A DNA stretch of 64,000 bases from Methyloceanibacter methanicus (GTDB lineage Bacteria > Pseudomonadota > Alphaproteobacteria > Rhizobiales > Methyloligellaceae): NCBI RefSeq assembly GCF_001723285.1, contig NZ_LPWG01000010.1:310001-374000 (forward strand). The letters run 5' to 3'. A program made the translations under genes and the position numbers. The number at the start of each line of letters is the position of its first letter. Position 1 is the first letter of the stretch. A model generated the notes under the pieces. The model ran no database searches. It saw nothing but the letters and a program-made list of their open reading frames with translations, and was not told where the DNA came from. This document shows positions 8,693 through 17,754 of the stretch, in pieces.

Positions 8693-9360
8693 ATGGTCAG
8701 GGTCATTGAGGGTAAAGACAGGGCACGCCACGCCGACCTGTTCGAGACGCTGTTCCGCGCACGCTACGAGACATTCGTCGTCAATCGATGCTGGTCGCTG
8801 CCCGCCAGGAACGGCCTCGAGATCGACCAGTACGACACGGACCAGGCCGTTTATTTCGTCGATTTCGACACGACCGGACATCTGCAGGGCGCGGTGCGGC
8901 TGACGCCGACGATGGGCGCATCGCTCACGGCGGACTACTACCCGCACCTGTCGGAGAGCGGTGCCGCGCTGCGCGACCCGTTCGTTTACGAGGGCACGCG
9001 CTACATCGCCTCGCCGCGGGAAAAGACGCCCGAGAATAATCGTATCGTGAAAGCCCGCATCCTCGGCGCAATGACCGAATGGGCCTGGAGCTTCGGGGTG
9101 CGGCACATCCAGACGGTCATCGATGCCGCACTGCTGCGAAGCTTCAAGAAGGTCAACTCGCAGACCTTCGCGCTTGCGCCGCCCACCCCTATGGCGGGGG
9201 CAAGGGAGTCCCCGGAGGCGGGACATGCATGGCCATCCGCTTGCCCGTGACCGAGCGCGCAATCAATGAAATCCGAGCTTTCGGGGCGCTGGACGCATCG
9301 CCCGCGCCCGAACCCTATTGCTATCAGCCGGCCGCGCCGCAGCTCCACCATGTCGCCTGA
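8693..9360 (+). CDS. Acyl-homoserine-lactone synthase (LuxI family), one indel
   Basis: Makes the AHL signal from SAM and an acyl donor. Conserved positions appear in FRARYETFVVNRCWSLP (Arg, Phe, Trp), GLEIDQYDTDQAVYF (Glu/Asp pair) and GAVRLTPTMGA. The frame breaks at about 9180-9184 in CCGCCCACCCC. One missing C converts the tail to PPHPYGGGKGVPGGGTCMA and ends the gene at 9360. Corrected length is about 222 residues. The stop is 28 bases before the dioxygenase start, so the two are probably co-transcribed. Acyl-chain specificity cannot be predicted. Confidence 0.87.
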
Positions 9361-9388
9361 AGCCCTTTGCGGAAAAGGAGTCCGTCAG

Positions 9389-10417
9389 ATGCCAAATCCA
9401 GTCGTACGAGCCGTCACGCAAGACGAGATCGCGGCCTACAAGCAGGCCGGGGTCGTCCTCCTCAAAGGAATCCTCAGCCTGGGGGCCGTGAACAGCCTGA
9501 GACGGTCGATCGACCGGGTCGTGACGGAACTCGACTCCAGTCCGAGTGGCTACGACTTCACCAAGGTCCTTCGGGCGACCGCCGAGAACGATGTCGATCA
9601 GCTGCGCGCCATGAGCGATGGGCAATACGACCTCGAGGCCATCATGGATTACGTCAAGTCGACCGGGAAGCCATTGCTGGCCGACGATGACTCCGAAGCG
9701 CGTGATGGGGCCTATTTCATCGATACCGGCATTGCTGCCAAGCTCAACAGCTATCGGCAGCTTTGCGTGGGCGGGGCGCTCCCCGAAGTGGCGGGGCAAC
9801 TGCTGCAATCCCAGACGGTCCGGTTCTTTGGCGATCAGGTTTTCGTCAAGGAGCCGAAGACGCCGGGCAAGACCGCGTTTCATCAGGATGCGACCTATTT
9901 CGAGATCGAAGGCGAGCAGTGCTGCGTGATGTGGGTGCCCGCGGATCCCGTGACCTTGGAGACCGGGGCCATGATGTATGTGCGCGGGTCGCACCGCGAC
10001 GGCACGCTGTACAAACCCAACGTGTTCATCTCCCAGGCGCCCTTACCGGGATCGGAAGGCGCGGACCTGCCGGACATCGAGAACAATCTCGACGACTACG
10101 ACATTGTTCATTTCGATGTCGAGCCCGGCGACGTCCTCGTTCATCACTACCGCACCATTCACGGAACCGGCGGCAATCAAAGCCGGTATCAGGTCCGCCG
10201 TGCCGCATCGATCCGCTATTGCGGCGACGACATCCGCTTCAAGGAACGCCCTTGGGCGCCGCCGCAATTGCACCACACGAGCCGTCTGAACACCGGCGAT
10301 GCGCTGAGCGGTCCGGACTTTCCTGTGGTGTGGCAAAAGGCGCCGCAAGACGGGCCGAACGAGACCGTCCCGGTGGGAGCGGATGTGGATCAACTGGCCG
10401 GGACTCGGGCAGCGTGA
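9389..10417 (+). CDS. Phytanoyl-CoA dioxygenase (PhyH) family, Fe(II)/2-oxoglutarate oxygenase
   Basis: 342 residues from ATG 9389, preceded by AAAAGGAG. The iron facial triad is visible: FHQDATYF (His165, Asp167) and TIHGTGGN (His258), with Arg270 (QVRRAAS) suited to binding 2-oxoglutarate. PhyH enzymes hydroxylate substrates such as acyl-CoAs, often at carbon 2. The gene follows luxI with a 28-base gap on the same strand, so it may modify the acyl precursor or the AHL itself; that role is inference. A catabolic role unrelated to signalling remains possible. Confidence 0.82.
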   Translation: MPNPVVRAVTQDEIAAYKQAGVVLLKGILSLGAVNSLRRSIDRVVTELDSSPSGYDFTKVLRATAENDVDQLRAMSDGQYDLEAIMDYVKSTGKPLLADDDSEARDGAYFIDTGIAAKLNSYRQLCVGGALPEVAGQLLQSQTVRFFGDQVFVKEPKTPGKTAFHQDATYFEIEGEQCCVMWVPADPVTLETGAMMYVRGSHRDGTLYKPNVFISQAPLPGSEGADLPDIENNLDDYDIVHFDVEPGDVLVHHYRTIHGTGGNQSRYQVRRAASIRYCGDDIRFKERPWAPPQLHHTSRLNTGDALSGPDFPVVWQKAPQDGPNETVPVGADVDQLAGTRAA

Positions 10418-10515
10418 CGCGGCGGCCATTGGGACCCGGGCGGCGATCGGGACAAGAGGAGTGCCGCGACACGGGGGAGAGTCGGATCGAGGAGGTTTCG
10501 GACCCCGATCCCACG

Positions 10516-10716
10516 GTGAACTTCCCGCAGTGGTCGCGGTCGCTTCTGCTCCTTCTCGATTACGCCATTATCGAGGGCCTTCAGCACAGGCTGCACGCAT
10601 TCGTACACCATCTGAAGCTCGCTGAAGCAGAGTTGACCAAGGCCGCGTCCGACAGCGTTGCTCGAGAAGAGGCCAAATCTGATGAGGAAGCGCCGTCGCC
10701 CCCAAAGGTTCATTGA
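10516..10716 (+). CDS. Possible small hypothetical protein after the PhyH gene
   Basis: A 66-codon ORF from GTG 10516. It starts with NFPQWSRSLLLLLDYAIIEG and continues as a charged amphipathic helix (HLKLAEAELTKAASD) with an acidic/lysine tail. Composition looks protein-like and unlike the shadow frames around it, but the start is uncertain: GAGGAGG lies about 20 bases upstream. I see no other gene in 10418-10728. The function is unknown. Confidence 0.35.
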   Translation: MNFPQWSRSLLLLLDYAIIEGLQHRLHAFVHHLKLAEAELTKAASDSVAREEAKSDEEAPSPPKVH

Positions 10717-10728
10717 AACAGGCTTGGC

Positions 10729-11124
10729 CTACTTCGTGCCGCTCTCTTCGGGCTGGCTGCCGGCGATGCCCTCGACGAGGTTCACGACGGAGCGCCGCAA
10801 TCCCGCATCGTCGATATCGGCAAAGGCGCGCACGAGGCGCAGGGCCTGCTGATCGCCAACAAACTTGATGGGCGATTCCATTTCGTCGGCTTCGGGGCCG
10901 GCGCCGTCGAAGAAGGCGTGGATCGGAACCTCGAGCGCCGTGGCGATTTGCATCAGCCGGCTGGCACCGACGCGGTTGGCACCGTTTTCATACTTCTGGA
11001 TTTGCTGAAACGTCAGACCGAGGAGATTGGCGAGGTCGGTCTGGGACATCTTCCGTTCGAGCCGCCAAAAGCGGATGTTGTGTCCAACGACCACATCTGT
11101 CTGTTGCGGCGATTTCTTTCCCAT
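10729..11124 (-). CDS. XRE-family helix-turn-helix regulator
   Basis: 131 residues from ATG 11124, with GAGGAG 5-10 bases upstream; the longer in-frame start at 11160 lacks support. The HTH is NIRFWRLERKMSQTDLANLL...TFQQIQKYENGANRVGASRL (residues ~18-62). This cro/C1-type domain with a short helical C-terminus is common and usually multi-copy in Hyphomicrobiales, where members act in stress or cell-cycle-linked control. It converges on the luxR-luxI-phyH cassette, but nothing shows that it controls it. Confidence 0.82.
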   Translation of the reverse strand: MGKKSPQQTDVVVGHNIRFWRLERKMSQTDLANLLGLTFQQIQKYENGANRVGASRLMQIATALEVPIHAFFDGAGPEADEMESPIKFVGDQQALRLVRAFADIDDAGLRRSVVNLVEGIAGSQPEESGTK

Positions 11125-11269
11125 TTCGACTCCTCTAATACCCTGTAGGAAAACAACCAATTACCGCTATTCGATGCACGGCAATAGTGGCAATTGTGCT
11201 GCAGGGAACGCAATTTAGGGTGATTATAGAGCGCGGCGACACGCTAGCGTATTCGACAATAGGTCGGAC

Positions 11270-12259
11270 CTATTTACGGTTCGGCGCAGAGCACGCACCC
11301 CCGCCAAGCGCGCAAAAGCGGGCGCAATGCGGATGGCAGAGCTTGATGGCGCCGTGATCGAACATCGCACTATGGGCCATCGCCGCCTCCGCAAGCGTGG
11401 TCCCCATACCGAAGACTGGAGTGTCCGTCAGGAGCGTGCAGGGCAGAACCATTGGGTTCCGGTCGCCGCGGCGTTTCACGATCATGCGGCTCGAGGCGCA
11501 CATCATCTCCGAGGGCGACCGCTTGAGAATATCCCAGCACTCGTCGGTGATCTCGGGCACGTCCTCCTGAACGTCCATCTCCGGAAACAAGACCAGTGAC
11601 GCGGCGTCGTCCGCCGTAACGGGCCAGGAGCGCGACGCTATGAGTGCGGCATAGCCGGCACGGGCCGCGCGTTCGTCTTCACCCCAGCATGTCCGGCCAG
11701 CGAGCGCGATCGAGAAGCCGTGTGCCGCAAGCCAGTCGATTCCTTCGACGGTCTTCACGAAGGATCCGGGGCCGCGCTCCTCGTCGTGAAATGCCTCAGT
11801 ATAGTGATCGAGGCTGACTCGCAGGCATAGGCGGCCGCCATGGGCCTTGCGCAGGGCCAGCAATGCATCGCGAATCCCGGGGCGCATCATGGGCTGCATG
11901 GCATTGGTCAGGACCAGTGCGGAGTGGCCGCGGTCCAACGCGTCGGTCAGCATGCCGATTATATCGGGGTTCATGAACGGCTCGCCGCCGGTGAACCCGA
12001 TTTCCGTGACCGGCCAGCGGTCCCGCGCGATCTCGTCGAGATAGGCGGCGGCTTCGTTGCGGCTGATATAGACGAGCGTGTCGTTCGTCGGGCTCGACTC
12101 GATATAGCAGTTGCGGCAGGCGATGTTGCACAGCGTGCCGGTGTTGATCCATAGCGTGCGGAGGCGCTCAAGAGCGACGCGCGCGCGGCGCTGGCCATCG
12201 GCGGTCCGATCCGGGTCGGCGAATTTCCGTCTCGTTGCGGCAATGGCGGCGTCGGTCAT
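11270..12259 (-). CDS. Radical SAM protein of unknown substrate
   Basis: 329 residues from ATG 12259; the longer ORF upstream runs through tRNA-Gly and is rejected. The [4Fe-4S]/SAM site is CNIACRNCY (Cys44, Cys48, Cys51), followed by the SAM-binding GFTGGEPFMNPDI. The C-terminus has extra cysteines and histidine, LCHPHCARFCALGGGACSA, which could bind a second cluster as in SPASM/twitch proteins. No substrate peptide or partner gene is recognisable nearby. Confidence 0.82.
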   Translation of the reverse strand: MTDAAIAATRRKFADPDRTADGQRRARVALERLRTLWINTGTLCNIACRNCYIESSPTNDTLVYISRNEAAAYLDEIARDRWPVTEIGFTGGEPFMNPDIIGMLTDALDRGHSALVLTNAMQPMMRPGIRDALLALRKAHGGRLCLRVSLDHYTEAFHDEERGPGSFVKTVEGIDWLAAHGFSIALAGRTCWGEDERAARAGYAALIASRSWPVTADDAASLVLFPEMDVQEDVPEITDECWDILKRSPSEMMCASSRMIVKRRGDRNPMVLPCTLLTDTPVFGMGTTLAEAAMAHSAMFDHGAIKLCHPHCARFCALGGGACSAPNRK

Positions 12260-12405
12260 CGGACGGCTCACGCTCCCTCGTTCGCGTGCATTAACGGGTG
12301 CGGCCCTCTTTACCGCAAGCCCCCGTGCCATCACCCTTGCGTGAGTGCTGGTTGCAATTCTGCCTTTCCAAGTCATCCTGGTCAGGCTACGCATGAGCGC
12401 AGTGG

Positions 12406-12480
12406 GCGGGTGTAGCTCAGTGGTAGAGCAGTAGCTTCCCAAGCTACGTGTCGTGAGTTCGATTCTCATCACCCGCTCCA
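12406..12480 (+). tRNA. tRNA-Gly(CCC)
   Basis: Full cloverleaf: acceptor GCGGGTG pairs with CACCCGC, the D-arm contains AGCTCAGTGGTAGAGC, the anticodon loop TTCCCAA gives CCC, and the T-loop is GTTCGATTC. CCA is encoded. A terminator follows at 12623-12643. Confidence 0.96.
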
Positions 12481-12622
12481 TTCCCTCAATGGCTTGGCAA
12501 GCGCGGCCCGTCCGTCACTGGAAACTTTTTGCGCGCCCGCCACAATCCAGCGCTCAAAAAAGTCCCGAGTCTTGCGCCGGTCCGTCCCGGATTTGCCGCC
12601 GTGGGTCCGTACACGCTTCCTT

Positions 12623-12643
12623 GGCCGGTTTCCGGCGTTTTTT
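12623..12643 (+). terminator. Intrinsic terminator downstream of tRNA-Gly
   Basis: Stem GCCGG/CCGGC with loop TTT, then G and six T. It ends only 15 bases before the next ATG, so a transcript for that small gene must begin close by or read through. Confidence 0.65.
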
Positions 12644-12658
12644 CTAGGAAATGGATCC

Positions 12659-12793
12659 ATGAGGACTCTAGTTGCAATGATTGCCGCGTTTGCTTTCGCG
12701 GTGGTTTCCTCGGTCGCCTTTGCGCAAGAAGACTGTGCAACCGGCACGCATTGGGACGAGGACAGTCAGGCCTGCGTTCCTGACGAGTCCTAG
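12659..12793 (+). CDS. Very small secreted protein with one cysteine pair
   Basis: 44 residues from ATG 12659, with AGGAA nine bases upstream. The signal peptide MRTLVAMIAAFAFAVVSS ends near VAFAQ. The mature part is only about 20 residues and has two cysteines in CATGTHWDEDSQACVPD. Function unknown. The clean signal peptide and cleavage site argue that it is real despite its size. Confidence 0.55.
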   Translation: MRTLVAMIAAFAFAVVSSVAFAQEDCATGTHWDEDSQACVPDES

Positions 12794-12924
12794 CCGGTAA
12801 CCTCAGGAACATTCGACAGCGCAAGGCCCTTGCGTGGCCCTCTCTCGCCGGACTTTGCGACTGCGTGATCCTGGGTTGCCGCAGGAATGCCGCGGCAGAT
12901 GTATCGTTCCTTCTTGAAACTCAT

Positions 12925-14964
12925 CTATGCCGCCGGCGGTCGGCCCGGTCTGCAGGAGTAGGCAGGCCGGGCAACCGACTCCGCCGTGCCATGATCCGTC
13001 TTCTCCCATTTGAAGGGGGCGACGGCGAACTGGCACACGGCCCGGTAGGCTGCCACCGAGATCAGGAGCCAGTAGAGCGGCATGAGCGGGACCTGCCAGA
13101 CAAGCCGATCGAGGCCGCGCCGGCGCAGGGCGAGAAAGCCAAGCGCCATCGCGGCCCCGTAGCCCGCGACGAGGCTGAACAGCGAGATCGTCCAAAAGGG
13201 AAGGCCCAACACGGATTGAGGTAAGGCCAGGAACTGGCCGCCGCCGAGCTCTATCGCCAAGAGCCCGTAGAACCAGGGATGGACCAGCGCGGAGAGGATG
13301 GTTCCCCCGATCATGATGTGAAAGGCCAGAAAGCCGCGCAGTCCCAACTCGCGCAGAAGCGTGCGCGGTGCCCGCATATGGACGAGCCAGGTCTGGATGA
13401 ACCCTTTGAGCCAGCGGGTCCGCTGCGGGATCCAACTCCCGAGCCGCGCGGGCGCTTCTTCGTATGTGGTGGAGCCGATGACCGCACAACGGTATCCGCT
13501 GCGTGAGAGGCGCGCGCCGAGATCGGCATCCTCCGTCACGTTATAGGGGTCCCAGGCGAGCAGCCATTTGAGGGCGGCCACGCGGAAATGGTTGGATGTC
13601 CCGCCGAGCGGGATGGGCAGTTTCAGCGTATCGAGAAGGGGCAGGAGTCCGTCGAACAGTGCCGAGTACTCGATCGTGAATTGCCGCGTCAGCCAGTTTG
13701 CGTCCGGGTTGTAGATGTTCAGCCGCGCCTGCACCGTGGCGAGGTTCGACGGGCCCAAGCGAAAGGCCGCATGCGCGCGCCGCAACTGATCGGGCTCTGG
13801 CCGGTCTTCCGCGTCATAGACGACGAGATAGTCGCCGCGCGCCAGGGGCAGCGCGTAGTTCAGCGCCTTGGGCTTGGTGTGGGGCGCGCGGTCCGGCACG
13901 ACCACGATTTCGACGTTCGCCGGCAGACTTAGCGCGCGGGCCGCGGCGATCGTCTCGGCATCCGCGGCTTCCAGGACGAGCTTGATGTCGAGCTTCGCGG
14001 TTGGCCAATCGAGCTTGGAGAGTGCGTGCAGAAGCGGCTCCACCATATGGGCCTCGCGACAGAGCGGGGCGAGAATGGTGTAGGTCGGCAGCTGCGAGTC
14101 CGGGGTCGGGTCCTCGTCGCGCTCGTGCGAGGGAGATTCGGCACGCGCGAGCAAGGCGGCTGCCAGCAGGCGGAAGACGATCACGGGCACGAACACGCAG
14201 GCAAGACAGATCGAGACGGCGTGGACCGTGGCCGTCGGCGCGGTCAGAACCGCCATGGCGAGGGCCGCGCAGCCGAGCACGAAGGCCCAGATTTGCCACG
14301 GCATGGCAGGCCGGAGGGCGCTCAAATGAGGGCGGCGGGATGCCAGCATATGGACGGCGTCATGGACGAGGCCAGGGCTGAAGTGATCGCGCATCGCGCG
14401 GCGAAGCTCGCTTGGAGACGCGAGAGCAACGGGATGCTGCGTCAGCCGGGCGAGCAGCGTCCGCACGTCGAAGGGACGCAACCGGTCAAAGCCAAGGAGC
14501 AACCGCCGGGCCGGGGCAATCTCTTCGAGGATCGGTGTCTTCAAGCATTGCCGCAGGGTCGCCGTGCCCGGAACGGCGACGTTGCAGGTTGCGATCTTGG
14601 TCCGGAAAGGGACGCCGGCGGAGGTCCCGAGGGCGCTGACATAGGTGGCCTCGTCGATGCAGCCGCTGGCGATCAGGACCTCATGCGGATGGACGCCCCA
14701 GCGCTCGGCCACGCGGCAGGCATGCGCAAGAGTCGCGAGGTCCAAATGCGGGCCAAGAAGAAAGCCGTATTCAACTGCCGCCGGCAAGGATGCGTCGTCG
14801 CCGGGAGAGGCGCCTGGCGGCGACCGGCCGGGGTTTCTTGAACAAGCATCACGGGTATTTCCCCCAAGAAGCACCTGTAAGTATTGTTTCGCATTTATCG
14901 CTTGTTGCAACGATTGATTGCAGCCGCCGTTCAGTATTCGGCTCAATACAGCTATGAATTGCAT
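12925..14964 (-). CDS. Membrane glycosyltransferase, family 2, with N-terminal MshEN-like domain
   Basis: 679-residue processive-type glycosyltransferase. After an N-terminal region resembling type II secretion E N-domains (HEVLIASGCIDEATYVSALG) come two transmembrane segments, then the GT-A domain with VYDAEDRPEPDQ, TEDADLGARL and QRTRWLKGF (the D, DxD and QxxRW set), and several C-terminal membrane spans. It probably extends or exports a polysaccharide; the sugar is unknown. An alternative start (ATG 14849, MLVQETPAGRRQAPLP, preceded by GGGGGA) would fit better if one base is missing near 14807. Confidence 0.82.
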   Translation of the reverse strand: MQFIAVLSRILNGGCNQSLQQAINAKQYLQVLLGGNTRDACSRNPGRSPPGASPGDDASLPAAVEYGFLLGPHLDLATLAHACRVAERWGVHPHEVLIASGCIDEATYVSALGTSAGVPFRTKIATCNVAVPGTATLRQCLKTPILEEIAPARRLLLGFDRLRPFDVRTLLARLTQHPVALASPSELRRAMRDHFSPGLVHDAVHMLASRRPHLSALRPAMPWQIWAFVLGCAALAMAVLTAPTATVHAVSICLACVFVPVIVFRLLAAALLARAESPSHERDEDPTPDSQLPTYTILAPLCREAHMVEPLLHALSKLDWPTAKLDIKLVLEAADAETIAAARALSLPANVEIVVVPDRAPHTKPKALNYALPLARGDYLVVYDAEDRPEPDQLRRAHAAFRLGPSNLATVQARLNIYNPDANWLTRQFTIEYSALFDGLLPLLDTLKLPIPLGGTSNHFRVAALKWLLAWDPYNVTEDADLGARLSRSGYRCAVIGSTTYEEAPARLGSWIPQRTRWLKGFIQTWLVHMRAPRTLLRELGLRGFLAFHIMIGGTILSALVHPWFYGLLAIELGGGQFLALPQSVLGLPFWTISLFSLVAGYGAAMALGFLALRRRGLDRLVWQVPLMPLYWLLISVAAYRAVCQFAVAPFKWEKTDHGTAESVARPAYSCRPGRPPAA

Positions 14965-15042
14965 ATTGAAACTCTACACCCCAAAAGCGGGCGCCCGCTC
15001 TGGCGAACGCCGTCGAGCCGCGCTAAGAGGGAGCGTTGAACG

Positions 15043-15929
15043 ATGCGTGGTGGTCTTCGAATGATGAGAGGTTTGGCGGCGCCGGTCGGTTATGCCTGAT
15101 GGCGCTCGCGATCGCGGGGCTGGCGTGGACCGCCGCCCGTGCGCAGACCCCCAGTCCCCAGGTCAAACCGATTGTCCCGGATGCCTGGCAGGGCGACGCC
15201 TACCGGCCCAAGCCCGATTTGAAGAACATCAAGAAGATCCGGTTCATCACCGATTCCGACTACCCGCCCTTCCACTATTACGACGAGGTCGGAGCACTGA
15301 CCGGCTTCAATGTGGACCTCGCCCAGGCGATTTGCGAGGTGCTTGGGGTCGAGTGCCAGATCGAGGCGACGAACTGGAGCAGCCTCATCCCTGCGATCGA
15401 GAACGGCGATGCGGATGCGGCGATCGCTTCGATCCGCATCACGGCCGAGGCCCTCAAGTCCGCCGACTTCACCTCGCGCTATTACGCGCGCCCGCGCCGT
15501 TTCGCCGCACGCAAAGAGAGCGAAATCACCGATATCCGCCCCGAGACCATCGAGGGCCTCAAGATCGGCGTGGCCAAGAACAGCGGGCACGAGGCTTATC
15601 TCAAGACCTTCTTCCCGGATGCCGCGATCGCCGCGTTCGATACGAGCGAAGCGGCGCAGAAGGCGCTCAAGGAGGGCGCCATCGACCTCGTGTTCGCGGA
15701 CGGGGTCTCGCTCGCCTTTTGGTTCAACGGCGTGGGTAGCGACCGCTGTTGCGAGTTTCGCGGCGGGCCCTATTTGGATTCCCGGTTCTTCGGCGAAGGT
15801 GTCGGCATCGCCGTCAAGAAGGGGAACCGCAATCTCGTCCGGGCCCTGAATTACGCGCTTGAGCAGGTGCATGCGCGCGGCACCTATGAAGAACTCTTCC
15901 TGCGCTACTTCCCAATGAGCTTCTTTTAG
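15043..15929 (+). CDS. Periplasmic solute-binding protein, family 3, probable indel in the signal peptide
   Basis: Binding component of a polar amino-acid-type ABC importer. The mature domain has IRFITDSDYPPFHYYDEVG, LTGFNVDLAQAICEVLG and DAAIASIRITAEALKSADF, all classic SBP_bac_3 wording, and a final YEELFLRYF. The open frame reaches back to TTG 15036. ATG 15043, with GGGAG ahead, gives a textbook signal peptide (MRGGLRMMRGLAAPVGYA then LMALAIAGLAW, ending AARAQ) if one base missing near 15097 is restored. No permease or ATPase lies next to it. Confidence 0.82.
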
Positions 15930-15940
15930 GCAAACGCCGT

Positions 15941-16810
15941 TCAAGCCTCGGTCTTGGCGTTGGGTGCGTCTTCCGCCGGGCGGTTCGGGGAGCCCTGACG
16001 CATTTGAAACGGCAGCCACAGGCTCCAACCGAAACGCGTGGGCGCCGTGGTCTGATAGGAGGTAAGTCCGATGCGCATGCCCAGATGCCCATCCTTCGGT
16101 TGCGCCGTGTAGGTGCGGAACAGGCGGTCCCAGATGGACAAGTTGAAGCCGTAATTTGAGTCGTGCTCGGTCCGATAGACCGAATGGTGCACCCGGTGCA
16201 TGTCCGGCGTGACGATCGCGAGGCGCAAGAGCCGGTCCAGCGGACGCGGCAGGTCGATATTGGCGTGGTTGAACATCGCGCAGCCATTGAGGATCACTTC
16301 GAACAGGAACACGGCGAGCGGCGAAGCCCCGAGCGGAATCACCACGGCCATCTTCCACAGCATGGACAGGCCGATCTCGACCGGGTGGAAGCGGATCGCC
16401 GTGGTCACGTCGATGTCGCGATCGGCGTGGTGCACCTGATGGAGCCGCCACAGGACCGGGATCTTGTGGGAAGCGAGATGCTGGGCCCAGATCGCGAGAT
16501 CCAGCACGGCCAGGGCGATGACGACCTTGATCCAGGCCGGCCAATCCACGGCATTCAAGAGGCCGAGCCCGTTGTGCTGGGCGTAGAAGGCGGCGGCAAA
16601 TGCGGTCAGCGGCACGGCGAGCGCCGCCATGAGCCGCAGTAGCACGCTGGCCGTTGCGCCGATGCCGAGATTGGTGAGCCAGCGGCGTCCTTTCGAGGCG
16701 ATGAGCCGTCGCCGCGGAAGAAGGCGTTCGATCAAGGCGAACAGGATGAAGAGTCCGGCGAACACACCGAGCCGCACCATCGTGTCGTCGAAGGAAAACG
16801 GACCTTGCAT
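15941..16810 (-). CDS. Sterol desaturase / fatty acid hydroxylase family membrane protein
   Basis: 289 residues from ATG 16810. Membrane di-iron enzyme with the histidine boxes HLASH, HQVHH and HRVHH, and HANID near the core, between about four transmembrane segments. Members hydroxylate lipids, hopanoids or carotenoids. The substrate is not evident. It converges with the solute-binding protein gene, 11 bases between stops. Confidence 0.86.
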   Translation of the reverse strand: MQGPFSFDDTMVRLGVFAGLFILFALIERLLPRRRLIASKGRRWLTNLGIGATASVLLRLMAALAVPLTAFAAAFYAQHNGLGLLNAVDWPAWIKVVIALAVLDLAIWAQHLASHKIPVLWRLHQVHHADRDIDVTTAIRFHPVEIGLSMLWKMAVVIPLGASPLAVFLFEVILNGCAMFNHANIDLPRPLDRLLRLAIVTPDMHRVHHSVYRTEHDSNYGFNLSIWDRLFRTYTAQPKDGHLGMRIGLTSYQTTAPTRFGWSLWLPFQMRQGSPNRPAEDAPNAKTEA

Positions 16811-16960
16811 GGGCGGCAGTGTGGCGCGCTTGCCCGCGCAAACCAATGGCGCGGCGATCAAAACGCCGCGAGGCGGTCTCCCGACGGCTGGACCCTCAGC
16901 AAGGAAGGGCGGTGCCGCCGGCACCGCCCCAATTGGCGCGTATCGATCGCCCGTGCGCCC

Positions 16961-17589
16961 CTACGCTTTTGTCGCGGCGTCCGCTGCCGGCGGCGTTTTG
17001 GCCGCGTTGTCGGCCTTCTTGCCATGCAGCTTGAATCCGAGGACCAGCAGCAGGATGCCGAACGCGACGGCGTAGGCGCCGATCCACCAGGTCAGGACCA
17101 CCGCGCCGATGACCGGTGCGATGAACAGCAGGATGCCGAAAACGATGGAGGCGACACCGGCCAGTGCGAGCCACCAGCGGCCATGGTCGAGCTTGAGGCT
17201 GAAAGCGGCATAGACCAGGAGGCGCCGGAGATGACGGCCCAGATGCCGATGAGAAGCACGAAGACGACGGCGGCCATGCCCGGCCACGCGAAGGCGATGA
17301 TGCCCGCGGCGATGTCGACGATGCCCTCGAGGATCAACAGGCCCCAGCGCTGTCCGTTGCGCGCGGCCTTGACGCCGGACACGATGGCAAGAACGCCGTC
17401 GACAAGCATATAGGCGGAGAAGAACAAGACGGCGGCGAGGATCGCGGCCGGCGTGAAGAAGAAGCAGATCAGGCCGAAAATGACAGCGATCACGCCGCGC
17501 AAGGCCACGACCCACCATTGCTCGGCCAGAACCTCGCTGAGCGCTTCCTGCTGCTCCGTCAGGTCTTTTGCGTTTGTGCTTTCCGCCAT
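16961..17589 (-). CDS. HdeD-like membrane protein (DUF308), one indel
   Basis: Six-helix membrane protein made of paired DUF308 repeats; E. coli HdeD belongs to this acid-stress family. ATG 17589 (MAESTNAKDLTEQQEAL) follows AAGGGGG. The N-terminal part (WWVVALRGVIAVIFGLICFF, then GIIAFAWPGMAAVV) and the C-terminal part (YAAFSLKLDHGRWWLALAG to KTPPAADAATKA) are in different frames. One missing base near 17217-17225 restores LLVYAAFSLKLDHG. Probably a sequencing error. Confidence 0.78.
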
Positions 17590-17754
17590 CGTTGCCCCCT
17601 TCGGCATTGGATCGAGTTTGCGTGTGATGCGCCGTCCCGTTTGTCTCGCGGTGCGCGCGGCCAGATCATGGGGCGCCAATATAACGCGCATGTTGCGGCT
17701 TGGGGAGTTGCAGGGGCCGAAGCCGTGGCTGAGCGCGTACGCAACGCCCGGAAG

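Noticed and set aside
12260..12481. N-terminal extension of the radical SAM protein
   Set aside because: It would be translated from tRNA-Gly sequence; the ATG at 12259 is a better start.
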